In this document: positions 11,960-23,000 of the stretch, piece by piece
Layout of the letters: each line of letters begins with the position of its first letter
How positions within the stretch are numbered: position 1 is the first letter of the stretch
NCBI RefSeq assembly: GCF_905171765.1
Contig: NC_053395.1
Span: 185,150,156-185,214,155 of the forward strand
Direction of reading: 5' to 3'
From: Bufo bufo
Taxonomy: Eukaryota > Chordata > Amphibia > Anura > Bufonidae
DNA: 64,000 nucleotides
Notes under the pieces: generated by a model
Seen by the model: the letters and a program-made list of their open reading frames with translations, nothing else
Told to the model about the DNA's origin: nothing
Databases searched by the model: none
Made by a program: the position numbers and the translations under genes

Positions 11960-13435
11960 ATTCAGGACGTATGTCCCCTTCTTTTTGGACTTTTTTTTTA
12001 GTTTTTATTGAAGTTTTAGATTTTAGGTATTTTTAGGGACTGATATTGTCTCCGCTGCAGCGATTGTTATTTTAATATTGTATTGTAATGTTGTATTTTA
12101 ATATATTTTGCCAATTAAATATTGTGTAACAACACTACTACTATTGCTCTATTTCCATGCGAGGGATTGCCAGTCTCATACTACATAAAAAAATAAAGTT
12201 ATTGCATTTAAAAACCATGACAGAAAATTCTGTGTTAGAAAATCCAGATGCCGCTTCTTCTCTTCTGAGCCCTGGCGTATCCCCAAATAACAGTTTATGA
12301 CTACAATTGGGGTGTTACTGTATTCAGGAGAAAGTGGGTAGCAAATTGGGGTGGGATATTCTCCTGTTATCTTTTGTGAAAAAGAAAATTTGGGCCTAAA
12401 GTACCATTTTCTTGTAAAAATTTTTTTTTCATTTTCACACCCAAGTATTAAAAATTTTATGAAACAGCTGTTGAGTGAAGTGCTCGCTACACCCCTTAAA
12501 AATTCCTTGGGTGGTGTAGTTTACAAAATGTGGTCATTTTTTGGGGGTTTTCACTGTGGGGTTACCTCAGGGCCTTTTCAAATGCAACATGGTGCCCAAA
12601 GACCATTCCAGAAAAATCTGCCCTCAAAAAACCATGGTGCTCCTTGCCTTCTGTGCCCTGTCGTGTGCCCAAATAGCGGTATACAACCACATATGGGGTG
12701 TTTCTGCAAACTGCAGAATCAAGGTAATAAATATTGAGGTTTGTTTTGTTGTTAACCCTTGATGTGTTCCAGCAAAAAATCGATTAAAATGAAAAATCTG
12801 AAAAAAAAAGGTGACATTTTGAAATTTCACCTCTATTTTGCTTTAATTCCTGTGGCATACCTACAAGGGTTAAAAACATTTCTAAAACCAGTTTTAAATA
12901 GTTTGAGGAGTGTCCTTTATAAAATGGGTTCATTTATGGGTTGGTTGGTTTCTTTATGTAAACCCCATAAAGTGACTTCAGAACTGAACTGGTCCTTAAA
13001 AAGTGGGTTTTGGAAATTTTCTTTAAAATTTTAAGAATTGCTTTTAAAATTCTAAGCCTTCTAACGTCCTTAAAAAAATAAAATGACATTTACAAAATGA
13101 TGCCAACATAAAGTAAACATATGGGGATTGTTAAGTAGTAAATATTTTATAAGGTGTCCCTTTCTGTTTTGATAGCAGCGGAAAAATTTTTTTTAATTGA
13201 AAACTTTTCAAATTTTTGGGTAAATTTGGGATTTGTTTTATAAATAAAGGTTAAATATATTGACTAAAATTTATGACTATCATGAAGTACAATGTGTCAC
13301 GAGAAAACCGTCTCAGAATGGCTTTGATAAGTAAAAGCGTTCCAAAGTTATTACCACATAAAGTGACACATGTCAGATTTGCAAAATTAGGCCTAGTAAG
13401 GAAGGGGGTAATTGACCCAGTCTGGAAGTGGTTAA

Positions 13436-13828
13436 AGGCTATGTACACCTTTGGGGGCATTTTTTTTGTTAGTGTATTGTACTCATTATGAGCTAAAAAT
13501 CATTTTTTAAATTGGTCTTTATTAAAAATATGGAGCCCTTTTCTCTGTACAGAGCTGGGATGCTCTACTAGCAGGATCTGAATTTTCTCTCTGCTCAGTC
13601 AGGCAGGCAGCTGACGAGCTCGTTATATAAATGTTTGACCTCTTAGTAATTTAGAGATAAAGGTTATTCAATGATGGCACAAAGTGAAAGTATGATTCAC
13701 ACAGTTAGAAACACAGCTGTGACAGAACAGCTCAATATTTTTTATAAAGACCAGTTGAAAAAAATATTTTTAGCCCCAAATTAGTAAAATTGAATTATAC
13801 AAAATGTCCCCAAAAGTGTACATAGCAT
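13436..13828. mobile_element. TTAA fold-back MITE sharing its left target site
   Basis: The ends AGGCTATGTACACCTTTGGGG and CCCCAAAAGTGTACATAGCAT are inverted. The left TTAA (13432-13435) is also the right flank of the preceding piggyBac-derived element; the right TTAA is 13829-13832. The interior has further pairing (AAAAATCATTTTTTAAATTGG near 13494 with its complement near 13750). Confidence 0.8.
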
Positions 13829-13849
13829 TTAAGGTTTCCGTTAAAATAA

Positions 13850-14729
13850 AAAATAGCTATAACCCCTTACATCCCTGTCAATTCAACTGTTGGGGTGGCA
13901 AGTGTAAGTTCCATCCAATAATGTAATAATGTTACTCAATGTGACTGCAGGAACTCGTACAAAATAATAACCCAATCTTCTCAATAAGCGTATATTTTTG
14001 TTAGATATAGCCTGGTCCAAATACGTTCCCCACTTTTAACAAGCCCATTGTGATCCAGTTCAGTAGAACAGTCTGAGAGCCGGGTCTGGTGATGTAAATT
14101 TCCTGTAAATTGTCCTGTTTCTGAACATACAAATCTGCAGTTTTTCAACTAACTTTGCACATGCAGTTTTCCTTTACAAGTATTTGACTTGCAAATTAAT
14201 GGTACTGAAATGTAAAGATCTTGATTTTCCCATTTGAAACTGAAAAATAAATTACAAAAAGTGCCATTTGTAATTAACTTTATTAAAATGTAATTAGCAA
14301 ATAAATAAAAAAATCATTTGTGATATTTAGTCTGCAGATTGTTGTGACTCTCAGGGAGTAATACTGCCCCTCGGTGGTAACTCAAGGAGTTCTTTCAATG
14401 CTGTTTATTATATTCTCTTTGGCTTCAAATTTTTTTTTAATGTAAAATAACTTCAAATGGAATCTGAAAATAGCTATTATTTTAGGAGAAATATTTATAC
14501 ACTGTAGTTTTGGTTTTAATTTTTTACTTTATTCTTCTTTGCAAAATGGATGCTGCAGACTTCACAAATAACGAGAAACTTTCTTGCTAAAATACACTAC
14601 AAGGAGAAGAATTTTCATAGTGCAATGATCTCAAACCTATCGCTCTCCGGCCATTGTGAGAATATTACAACTTTTTTTATTAGACCTATTTAAAATATCT
14701 GGACTCTCCATCAATGAAACTAAAAACAG
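13850..14729. other. Intronic sequence with few recognisable repeats
   Basis: No terminal repeats or coding features are visible. Positions about 14255-14345 are AT-rich with several homeodomain-type cores (TAATTAA near 14271 and TAATTAG near 14293). This could be a regulatory element or simply AT-rich intron; sequence conservation is needed to decide. Confidence 0.3.
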
Positions 14730-14732
14730 TAA

Positions 14733-14988
14733 GGGCCTTATTCACACAACGTTATTTGGTGCATTTTCTGCACAAAAAATGCACGGGAGGCAGAACTTGC
14801 TTTTTTTTCAGGGTGGAAAAAAAGCGATTGAAAAAAAGAAGCAGCATGCTCTATCCACACTGATTATCCAATTAAAATGAATGGGAAGCTTTAAAAAAGA
14901 GCCAAAACCGCACCAATACCACACAAAAAAAGCGTGGATTCTGTGCTGATTTTTTCATGTTTAAAAAATCAGTCATGTGAACTAGCCC
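14733..14988. mobile_element. PIF/Harbinger-like MITE (TAA target)
   Basis: GGGCCTTATTCACACAACG on the left and GTGAACTAGCCC on the right are imperfect inverted ends flanked by TAA at 14730-14732 and 14989-14991. Interior words such as ATGGGAAGC and AAAACCGCACCAA are typical of the related copies. Noncoding. Confidence 0.65.
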
Positions 14989-15090
14989 TAATAAGGGTGG
15001 CTGCACATGGTGCAAAAATTGTGTGCAGAAAATCCACATTTAATCTGCACTAAAACCACAAAAAACACACACTTAAATCCGCACTATTTA

Positions 15091-15588
15091 GGCTACTTTC
15101 ACACTTGCGTTCAGAGCGGGTCCGTCTGGTGTCTGCACAGACGGATCCGCTCCTATAATGCAGACGTTTGGATCCGTTCAGAACGGATCCGTCTGCATTA
15201 TAGTTTAGAAAAAATTCTAAGTGTGAAAGTAGTTCAGACGGATCCGTCCAGACTTTACATTGAAAGTCAATGGGGGACGGATCCGTTTGAAAATTTAGCC
15301 ATACTGTGTCAACTTCAAACGGATCCGTCCCCATTGACTTACATTGTAAGTCTGGACGGATCCGTTTGCCTCCGCACGGCCAGGTGGACACCCGAACGCT
15401 GCAAGCAGCGTTCGGGTGTCTGCTTGCGGAGCGGAGCGGAGGCTGAACGCTGCCAGACTGATGCATTCTGAGCGGATCCGCATCCACTCAGAATGCATTG
15501 GGGCAGTACGGATGCGTTCGGGGCCGCTTGTGAGAGCCTTCAAACGGAGCTCACAAGCGGAGCCCCGAACGCTAGTGTGAAAGTAGCC
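15091..15588. mobile_element. PIF/Harbinger-like MITE rich in GGATCCG words
   Basis: The inverted ends GGCTACTTTCACACT and AGTGTGAAAGTAGCC are flanked by TTA at 15088-15090 and 15589-15591. The interior is a mosaic of ACGGATCCG palindromes and self-pairing stems. A close relative is at 34370-34857. The 154- and 145-residue ORFs across it run on both strands and come from the palindromes, not from a gene. Confidence 0.85.
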
Positions 15589-15909
15589 TTATCTTGTTTT
15601 GATGCAGATTTTCCTTTTCGTTGCAAATGGTGAAATCGCACAGAAAAACGCAACAATTGAAATGTTGTGGATTTCAAAATCCACATAGCAGGTTAATTTT
15701 CACACCTACTTTAAGTAAAAAAAACAAGTGGACATGAGATTTGTCTAATCTCAAACACTTTAATGGTACTGTGCAACACAGAAAAACTGCATGTAATCTG
15801 CATTGTGTGCAGGCACCTTTAAAAAAAAATGTAAGTACCATAGTCTTTTTTTATTTATTTTTCTGCCAGGCTAAAAATTCTGTTTGGCTTGATTCACAAA
15901 AGTAGTAAA

Positions 15910-16110
15910 AGGGTTGTCCAGGATAAGAAAAGCATGGCTGCTTTATTTAAAAAACAGCACCACACCTGTCCATGGGTTGTGTCTGGTATTGCAGCTTGGC
16001 TTCACTGAAGTGATTGCTGCTGAGCTGTAATGCCACACACAACCTGTGGACAGGTGTGGTGCTGTTTTTGGAAGCGAGTAGCCATCTTTATCTAGTCCAG
16101 GACAACCCCT
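15910..16110. mobile_element. TTAA-type short MITE
   Basis: AGGGTTGTCCAGG on the left pairs with CCAGGACAACCCCT on the right. The right flank is TTAA (16111-16114); the left flank is TAAA, one change from TTAA. The arms contain the paired words ACACCTGTCCATGGGTTGTG and CACAACCTGTGGACAGGTGT. Confidence 0.75.
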
Positions 16111-16739
16111 TTAACCTGTGTTTTTTTTTTCATTGACATTGCAGGCAGATTTTAACCTTAAAATAAGTAAAATCGACTAAAGCCAGGAAACGTATATAAA
16201 AACTACCCAGTCACCTGTTCACCTGTGATCCGTTCCAGCACTGAGGGTCACATCCCTCACTGCTTCGGATTTTCTAAAGACCATAAGGGTTTTGTCTCGT
16301 CGATTGTCACGTGCACCACTGCAGCCATTCACTGACCTTTGGTGTCAAATGGCGCTTATGGATCTGTCACCATTGAGGCCTGTGAATGCTACATGATAAC
16401 AGACATCACCCTTCCAGTCCACAGGGGACCGGAAGCAGCGGAGAAATGACCCTCAGCACTGGAACAGAGCCCCAGTGAACAGGTCATTAGCTTTCTTTTT
16501 ATGTTAAACTTATTACAGGCCTTAGTTAATTTTATTTAGGTGATTGGACAACCCTTATAATGGTTGTTTCACACAAATGTGATTGCGGGGTGCACATGTG
16601 TATAAAGGCTGACTGGGGCCTGGTATAGGCCCCAAGCCTGCCTTGAATATTCTCCAGCGGGCTGCGCCTCTCTGGCCAATGTCAGTATAGCACTGACATT
16701 AAAATGCAATGCACTATGAGGATTAGCAGAATTGCTAAT

Positions 16740-17214
16740 TTTTTCTTAATAACTTGCGATCAAAAAGCATAATTAACCCAAAATGATACCAATGGAAACT
16801 ACAGAAAATGTCGTCCCACAAAAATCAAGCCCTCACACAAAAGTTATGGGTCTTGGGAAGTGGCGATGCAAAAAGGTTTTATTGCAAAAAAAGTAGTAAA
16901 ACGTAAAAAAAAACTATATGTATTTGGTATCGCTGTAATCGTAGTGACCCAGAGATTAAAGATATTATGTTATTTATATCGAAAACTGCCGTAAAATATA
17001 TATTGTAAAACCTCAGTGGCAGTATTGCTGTTTTTTCCCATCTCCCTCCCAGAAAGATTTAATAAAAGTTAATCAGAAAGTTATGTGTACCTCAAAATGA
17101 CACCAATAAAAAACAAGCCCTCATACAGCTATATAGATGGAAAAATAAAAAAGTTATAGCTCTTGGAAGGCGATGATGAAAAAAAGGAAGAAAAACGCTT
17201 GGTCACTAAGGGGG
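16740..17214. mobile_element. Right part of a piggyBac-derived element
   Basis: It carries the module words ATTTGGTATCGCTGTAATCG (16922), CAAAATGATACCAATGGAAA (16779) and AAGTTATGG, as in the 3' part of the piggyBac element. It ends at GGTCACTAAGGGGG followed by TTAA (17215-17218). The left end is not identifiable. Confidence 0.55.
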
Positions 17215-17218
17215 TTAA

Positions 17219-17629
17219 AGGGGTTGTCTGGGAATAGACAATTTGTAAGCAGGCCCCACAGCCTGCCTCCTCTACTGCAAGGATCATACTCCGGTCCGCA
17301 GCCCTGGCTCTCGCGTCTCCAGCTTTTGGTCCGCGGTTTGTTTTTGCTTTTTTTCCTACCTGGCATGGTTATCTGATCCTTTTCAGCCAACCGATGGCTT
17401 CAGTGGTGATGTGTCCACAAGTGACACATCACTGCTGAAGCCAGCAGTTGGCTGAAGAGAATCGGGTGATCATACTAAGCCAGAAAGAAAACAAACCACG
17501 GACCGAAAGATGGAGACGCAGGAGTCAGCTTGGAGGATCGGGGGGGAGGGGCAAGTAAGTTTAATCCTTTCAGTAGGGGAGGAAGGCTGCTGGCACCTGT
17601 TAGAAATGGTGTATTCTCAGACAACCCAT
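17219..17629. mobile_element. TTAA-type palindromic MITE
   Basis: AGGGGTTGTCTGGGAATA and TATTCTCAGACAACCCAT are inverted and flanked by TTAA at 17215-17218 and 17630-17633. Both TTAA sites are shared with neighbouring TTAA elements. The arms pair around TGTGTCCACAAGTGACACA near 17410. A relative is at 49214-49634. Confidence 0.85.
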
Positions 17630-17633
17630 TTAA

Positions 17634-19266
17634 CCCTTTCCCAACATGTGACGTAATAGTACGTTACATGTCGGGTCTTTAAAGATGGTGCCTGCTCCTG
17701 AGCGGAGCGGGCACCATAGCAACCGGGTGCCTGCTGTTTCATACAGCAGGCATCCGCGGCTGATGTCCTCAATCTGACCACGACATCTAAGTGCGCTGAA
17801 AACCGAAAGCGAGCGCTTCTGGTGTTGCTCCGGCTTCATCCACAGATATCCCCCATAAGTGCCCTCCACAGATATCCCCCATAAGTGCCCTCCACAGATA
17901 TCCCCCATAAGTGCCTTCTAGTAAGTAAAGTAATGTATTAGTGGGGGGAAGGGAGGAGGCAGGGACACTTGCGGCGGGGCCGGTGCAGTGCCTGGCGCTG
18001 TGCACACACCAGGGGCAGCTCCTACCTTTCTGCTGCAGGACATTTAGCTCCAAGTCTCCTGAGTGGCGGCCTCTCCACCACTCCACCACTCCTCACATGG
18101 CCGGCAGTGGGCAGCCGAACTAGAGCGCCGCTGCCCACCCTTCTGCTGCTGTGCGCAGCGTGACATCTCTCCCTCCGTCATGCGCCTCCTGCCCCGCCTG
18201 CCTGCTTAATTCATAAAGTGGAAGGAGCAGACAGACTGGGCAGGAGGCGCATGACGGACATTTTACAAGCAGCTTGAGCGGCGCGATATGGCTGCGCGGC
18301 CGCCCACCCGTGCCACTTAGACGTAAGGGAACACTGACTGCAGAGGCCAGGGGGGTCCACAGGCGGTCGGGCCCCTGGAGTGCCGGGCCCGGTCGCAACT
18401 GCGACCCCTGTATGTACGCCACTGCGTTGGAGCCCGCACCAAAGAGCCGCATTGAAGGGTCTAAAGAGCCGCTTGTGGCTTGCGAGCCGCACTTTGCCGA
18501 CCACTGCCCTAGGGGAACTATAAAAAGGTGTAGAATTTTTTTTTTACAAAAAAAAATATCAAATCACCCCCCTTTCCCCAAAATGAGAGTAAAAAATACA
18601 CATCATATTGCGGTGTGCGAAAACACCTATACTATCAAAATATAAAAGTATTAATCCCATATGGAAAAAGGCGAAACGAAAAAAAGGGTCAAAATGGCCG
18701 ATTTGCCATTTTTTTTGGTCGCTTCTCCTCCCACAAAAAATTTAAGTTTTCAAAAAGCTGTACACACCCCAGAATGATATCAGTGAAAAGTAGATTGCCC
18801 CGCACAGCTCCATACACATTGCAAAAAAGTTATAGGGGTCAGAAAAAGACATGCAAAAAATAAATAAATACAAATTTTCAAGTATTTTTGTTTTTTTCAG
18901 CATCAAATCGCAATGAAAAGTATACATATATGGTATTGCCCGATTCGTACTCGCCTGGAAAATGAAGATCACACGTCAGTTTTACCGCATAATAAATGCC
19001 ATAAAAAAAAAAAACTGTAAAACTGTGGTAAAATAGAATTTTTTTTTTTCAATTCCACCACCTTTGGCATTTTTCCCCCACTTTCAATTACGTTCAATGC
19101 AGTATTAAATGGTAGCGTTGGAAAGTACAACTTGTCCCCCCCCCCCCCAAAAATAAGCAGTCATAAATACGACTATGTGAATGGAAAAAAAAAAAAGTTA
19201 TGGCTCTGGGAAGGCAGGGAGCGCAAAATGAAAACGCACAGTCAAAAAAACCTCCAGGGTAGAAGG
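17634..19266. mobile_element. Nonautonomous piggyBac-type element
   Basis: The left end CCCTTTCCCAACATGTGACG follows TTAA (17630-17633). The right end CTCCAGGGTAGAAGG precedes TTAA (19267-19270). Inside are an inverted pair near 17690-17750, a three-copy 27-bp repeat (17830-17915), a piece resembling a hAT end (about 18430-18510, GAGCCGCACTTTGCCGACCA), and piggyBac 3' modules from 18540 to 19220. No transposase fragment was found. Confidence 0.6.
17830..17915. repeat. Three-copy 27-bp tandem repeat
   Basis: The word CACAGATATCCCCCATAAGT occurs three times in a row with CCCTC spacers. It lies within the piggyBac-type element 17634-19266. Confidence 0.8.
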
Positions 19267-19270
19267 TTAA

Positions 19271-20028
19271 AGTCTATAGAGAAAAGTCTAGAATTAAAGA
19301 GTTTTCTTTGTACAAAATGTCAGATGAAAAATGCCACAAAAAACGCATGTCAAAAATGCAGCAATCGGCTCTGCTGTATGGGGGTGAGTGGTCACTACAG
19401 TGGTCGTTCGTCCCCGTACACATTCATTGTTTCACAGCAGCAGATCGCTGTTTAGACAATTTGCTGCCCATAAATGATGATTTAGGTGACTGCACCAGTG
19501 ATGCTTTCACTGGGCGTTTGCTCATTCATCGGGTGATCACAGCAGTTATTCCTAGGAACGCTTCTTTCTGATTATTGCCTCAAATCAATGGGCTTTGTAA
19601 AGGGACCTTTGGGGCCTTATCTTTACAAGATTTGTACACTGTTGGTCACAAATTGTGAAATACATTGAACTTTCAAGTGAAGAAGATGTGGTACATGGAC
19701 AAATCACAAATTTTGAGACTCACCACGCTACCATTCTGTTGATGTCTTTCACTTGCAAACCCTTTCTTGGGCACCCTAGTACATATCTGCTATAGTCATA
19801 TGATATTATTGGGGTATCGAATGGCCAATTGTCTCACCAGTACACAGTTACATACTGGATATACCCGCGCACAGGGTAATTTAGTCAAACGTCAGCTCTA
19901 TATTATATAATTATGTCGTATTAGTTAGAATATTCTATATCCATATAATATTCTATATCCATATTAAGCAAGCACTGGGCTGCTTTAATACAATAACAGT
20001 GTTTCATTTTGTAATTTGGAGCTCTTAC
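19271..20028. other. Intron 5, proximal part
   Basis: This is the start of the 17-kb intron after exon E, read on the minus strand. I see no clear terminal repeats. If the exon E donor is not used, the frame continues to a TAA near 19985 that overlaps an ATTAAA hexamer on the minus strand (19983-19988), which could allow an early transcript end. Confidence 0.35.
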
Positions 20029-20173
20029 TGGAATCGTTGTTAGGTTTGGTCTCAGAATTTAGCAGCGACGACTTAATGACCAGTTGGACCGGCTTCACTG
20101 CATCTTCGTTTTTCATCTTGTTCCAGTGAATTTTATGAACGTGTCTAGTTAATTTAGGAGTCCTGACTTCACT
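20029..20173 (-). CDS. Internal exon (exon E) of the unrecognised minus-strand gene
   Basis: On the minus strand a T-rich tract and CCAAAAG acceptor precede 20173, and a strong donor CA|GTAAGAG follows 20029. The 145-base exon starts in phase 0 directly after exon D and leaves one base, which fits the two-base start of exon F, 17.0 kb further along. It encodes 48 residues beginning SEVRTPKLTRHVHKIHWNKM and continuing into a polar stretch. The basic and aromatic first half looks like the end of a folded domain; the second half looks like a linker. I do not recognise the family. The exon is free of repeats while the flanking sequence is full of them. Confidence 0.75.
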
Positions 20174-20460
20174 CTTTTGGAAGACAAAAAAAATAAAAAT
20201 TTAGAAAAGGAAAACGACTCAATAAACATTCTGTATTGAAATGAACCAAAACAACAGAAGAACTAAACAGATACATGCATACAATAAATGAGATTTTATT
20301 AGGGAGCCCTGAGCCAACTGGCTGCAGTCCTCCAGTCACTCTGGCTATCATTTCAGGTTTCCAGATTGTCTATTAGCAGTCTGGCACGGTGTTCCTGTTG
20401 TCCTGCTTTATATAAATATACACACACTTAAAGGGGAACTCCACACACAAATACTTCTAA

Positions 20461-20838
20461 GGGCTTGTTCACACGACCGTGTGAAGCCCGTGCTGTGGAC
20501 CGCAAATTGCGGTCCGCAATGCATGGGCACTGACCGTGGCCCAGCCGCATGGGGATCGTGGACCCATTTACTTGAATGGGTCCGCGATCCGTCCGTTCCG
20601 CAAAAAGATAGAGCATGTTGTATCTTTTTGCGGTGCGGAGGCACGGAACCCGAGGAAGCACTCCGCAGGGTTCCGTTCCGTACTTCCGTTCCGCATCTCC
20701 GGTTTTGCGGACCCATTAAAGTGAATGGGTCCGCATCCGTGATGCGGAATGCACACGGAAAGGTGCCCGTGTATTGTGGATCCACAAATGCGGGTCGCAA
20801 TACGGCAACGGGCAGCACACCTTCGTGTGAATGAGCTC
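20461..20838. mobile_element. PIF/Harbinger-like MITE (TAA target)
   Basis: GGGCTTGTTCACACGACCG and CGTGTGAATGAGCTC are imperfect inverted ends flanked by TAA at 20458-20460 and 20839-20841. Overlapping ORFs on both strands here reflect self-complementary interior words such as ATGGGTCCGC and GCGGACCCAT. It interrupts a TTAA-type end (AGGGGAACTCCACACAC from 20432). Confidence 0.75.
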
Positions 20839-21041
20839 TAAAGTTGCCTGCACATAGTGCAGAAAATCTGTATAAAAATTGCACAAAAAACACATAAATC
20901 TGCACTATTTATCGCGATTTTGGCTGCTGATTTTTGTGCGTTTTTTCTGGTTATGTTGAGGTCTTATGTACACTTTGCGGATGTTTTCAGTGAAGAAATT
21001 GACAAACCGTGTGGGTTTAGAAATCTGCGGCATGTCAATTA

Positions 21042-21303
21042 GGGCTCATGCACACGAACGTATTCTTTTTCCGTGTCCGCTTGTTTTTTTTTGCAGCCCG
21101 TATGCGGAACCATTCACTTCTATGGGGCTGCAAAAACAACGGAAATGACTTCATGTGCATTCCGTGTCTGTGCCGCAAAAAAAAAAAAATAGAACATGTC
21201 CTATCCTTGTCCGTAATGCAGACAATAATAGGACTGTTCTATTATGGGCCAGCTGTTCCGCAAAATGCAGAGTGCACGTGGCCATTAGTGTGCATATGAA
21301 CCC
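21042..21303. mobile_element. PIF/Harbinger-like MITE (TTA target)
   Basis: GGGCTCATGCACACGAACG and GTGTGCATATGAACCC are inverted and flanked by TTA at 21039-21041 and 21304-21306. The interior resembles the copy at 3088-3399. Confidence 0.75.
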
Positions 21304-21534
21304 TTACATCCTTACATTTGCGGTTTTAGCTGCGGATTTCACCCTTTTCTAATAAAAAAAGGCCAAAACCGCATCAAATTCGCATAAAAAAATGCTGTTA
21401 GAAATTGCTGTTTGGGTGCAGAAATGCACAAAAATCTGCATGGAAATTCTTGTGGATCTTCTGCATGCTGACCTACACCCTAATAATAGTGGGGTTGCTA
21501 TACATCATCATGTATATGTGAGTGAGAAACTTAC

Positions 21535-21609
21535 CTCATAGTTCACAATGCACTCAACATACTCATTTTCAGCGATTCCCACAATCCACTTCTCCATGAC
21601 AAATGGTGG
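21535..21609 (-). CDS. Internal exon (exon D) of the unrecognised minus-strand gene
   Basis: On the minus strand the acceptor TTACTTGGTAG ends at 21610 and the donor GAG|GTAAGT follows 21535. The exon is 75 bases, phase 0 at both ends, and encodes 25 residues beginning PPFVMEKWIVGIAENEYVE. It follows exon C by 4.3 kb and precedes exon E by 1.4 kb. Alternating hydrophobic and charged residues suggest beta strands. The PPF motif 34 residues after the KW of exon C recalls the layout of YEATS domains, but key YEATS residues after PPF are not clearly present, so I give that only as a weak resemblance. Confidence 0.75.
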
Positions 21610-21833
21610 CTACCAAGTAAAAGACAAATATCCAACATATCATTGAAGCAGATATAAAATCTTGAACTGTAAAATTAGGCTTCTATCCAAAGTGTACATC
21701 ATGTACACTGATCATTTCCCTCTTGCATATATTTAGTATATCCTCATTGGGTCTGATGCAAGTGAGAATTCTGGCCCTGCACCCCTTCAAATCCATTCAT
21801 CTATCAGGTATAGGGGTTGAGCGGTTACATTTA

Positions 21834-22121
21834 GGATCCATTCACACAACCGTATTTCTGGGTCTGCATCAGCTCTGCAATTTTGAATACATTTCAATGG
21901 GGCCACAAAAGATGCAGACAGTACGCCGTGTGCTGTCCGCATCCCTAGTTCCGTTCTGTGGTCCCGCAAAAAGTATACAGCATGTCCTATTCTTGTCCCC
22001 AATCGCAGACAAGAATAGGCATTTCTATTATAGAGCTGGCTATGTGCATTCTGCAAAACGCAGAACGCACACGGCCGCTACCCGTGTTTTGCAGGTCCAC
22101 AATTTGTGGACTGCAAAACAC
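21834..22121. mobile_element. PIF/Harbinger-like MITE, right end missing
   Basis: TTA (21831-21833) precedes the end GGATCCATTCACACAACCG, and the interior has family words (ATTTCAATGGGGCC, CCTATTCTTGTCC). No matching right end is present; the sequence stops at the TTA used by the next element, so the right end was lost or overwritten. Confidence 0.55.
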
Positions 22122-22124
22122 TTA

Positions 22125-22552
22125 GGCCTCTTTAACACGGGCGTGTGCGCCCTGTGATCGTGCTGCGGCCCGCAAAATGCGGGCCACAATGCACGAGCAC
22201 AGTCCGTGGGGCAGCCGCATTGGATCGCGGACCCATTCACTTAAATGGGTCCGCGATCCGGCTGTTCCGCAAACAGATAGGACATGTTCTATCTTTTTGC
22301 GGAACAGAAGTACGGGACGAAACGCCACGGAAGCACTCCGTAGTGCTTCCATAGGGTTCCGTTCCGTGCTTCCGTTCCGCACCATTCCGCATCTCCGTAT
22401 TCGGGGACCCATTCAAGTGAATGGGTCCGCATCCGTGATGCGGAATGCCCATGGAATGGCACCCGTGTATTGCGGATCCGCAAATGCGGTCCGCAATACG
22501 GCAACTCATGCTGTACGCAATACGGGGCGCTCACGCCCGTGTGAAAGAGGCC
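22125..22552. mobile_element. PIF/Harbinger-like MITE (TTA target)
   Basis: GGCCTCTTTAACACGGGCG and CGCCCGTGTGAAAGAGGCC are almost exact inverted ends flanked by TTA at 22122-22124 and 22553-22555. The right TTA is shared with the next element. Open frames on both strands are by-products of the internal pairing. Confidence 0.85.
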
Positions 22553-22555
22553 TTA

Positions 22556-22865
22556 GGCCCCTTGCAGACGAGCGTTCCTTCCACAGCGAGTCCGCATTGC
22601 AGCTCCCGGCCTGACCTCCCAGCACTGACAAGATTCACATAGCATTATATTGATTTATGATGCTATGTAACCCTTACAGTTCTGGAATATATTGGATAAC
22701 ACTGACATAATGCTGCCAGTCTTATCCAATACATTCCAGAACTGTAAGGGTTACATAGCATCATGAATCAATATAATGCTATGTGACCCCCGGCAGCGCT
22801 GGGAGATCAAGCCGGGGGCTGCATTGCGGACTCGCTGCGGGAGGAACGCTAGTCTGCGAGGGGCC
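22556..22865. mobile_element. Near-perfect palindromic Harbinger-like MITE
   Basis: GGCCCCTTGCAGACGAGCG and CTAGTCTGCGAGGGGCC are inverted ends flanked by TTA at 22553-22555 and 22866-22868. The two arms, about 150 bases each, match almost throughout (for example CCCTTACAGTTCTGGAATA near 22671 and its complement near 22731). This is a separate family from the CACACG-type elements beside it. Confidence 0.85.
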
Positions 22866-23000
22866 TTATGGTCGTGTTAGTGTACCCATAAAAGAGTTTC
22901 CAGGCTCCTGGTATTGATGACATATCCTTAGGACATCCCTGCCCAGCACCCCACACCATCACTGATCAGCTGCTCCCTGCAGCCTCCAGCGCCTGAATTA

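Larger units (their letters stand above)
9943..12186. mobile_element. Large palindromic element carrying a nested hAT element
   Basis: Sequence from 9951 to about 10345 recurs in inverted orientation from about 10590 to 12185, once the hAT insertion at 10763-11959 is removed. Examples are GAGACTGGCACTCCCTCGC near 9960 and its complement near 12165, and the block around TTCGATAAAG near 10312 with its complement near 10610. The centre lies near 10460. I cannot assign a superfamily because no clean target duplication is visible. Confidence 0.65.
8846..13431. mobile_element. Nonautonomous piggyBac-derived element, interrupted
   Basis: The right end reads CCCAGTCTGGAAGTGG followed by TTAA (13432-13435), a piggyBac-like terminus. 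From 8870 to 9830 and 12190 to 13400 it consists of the same modules as the 3' part of the piggyBac element at 3491-7875 (ATTTGGTATTGCCGCGTCCG near 9240; ACCACATATGGGGTGTTTC near 12686). No transposase fragment is present. A palindromic element (9943-12186) splits it. The left end is unclear; it abuts the TTAA at 8842-8845 and may be truncated or may use that site. Confidence 0.6.

Noticed and set aside
15007..15543. Overlapping open frames of 82-154 residues on both strands
   Set aside because: They arise from GGATCCG-type palindromes in a Harbinger-like element; the two strands encode similar strings, as expected from self-complementary DNA.
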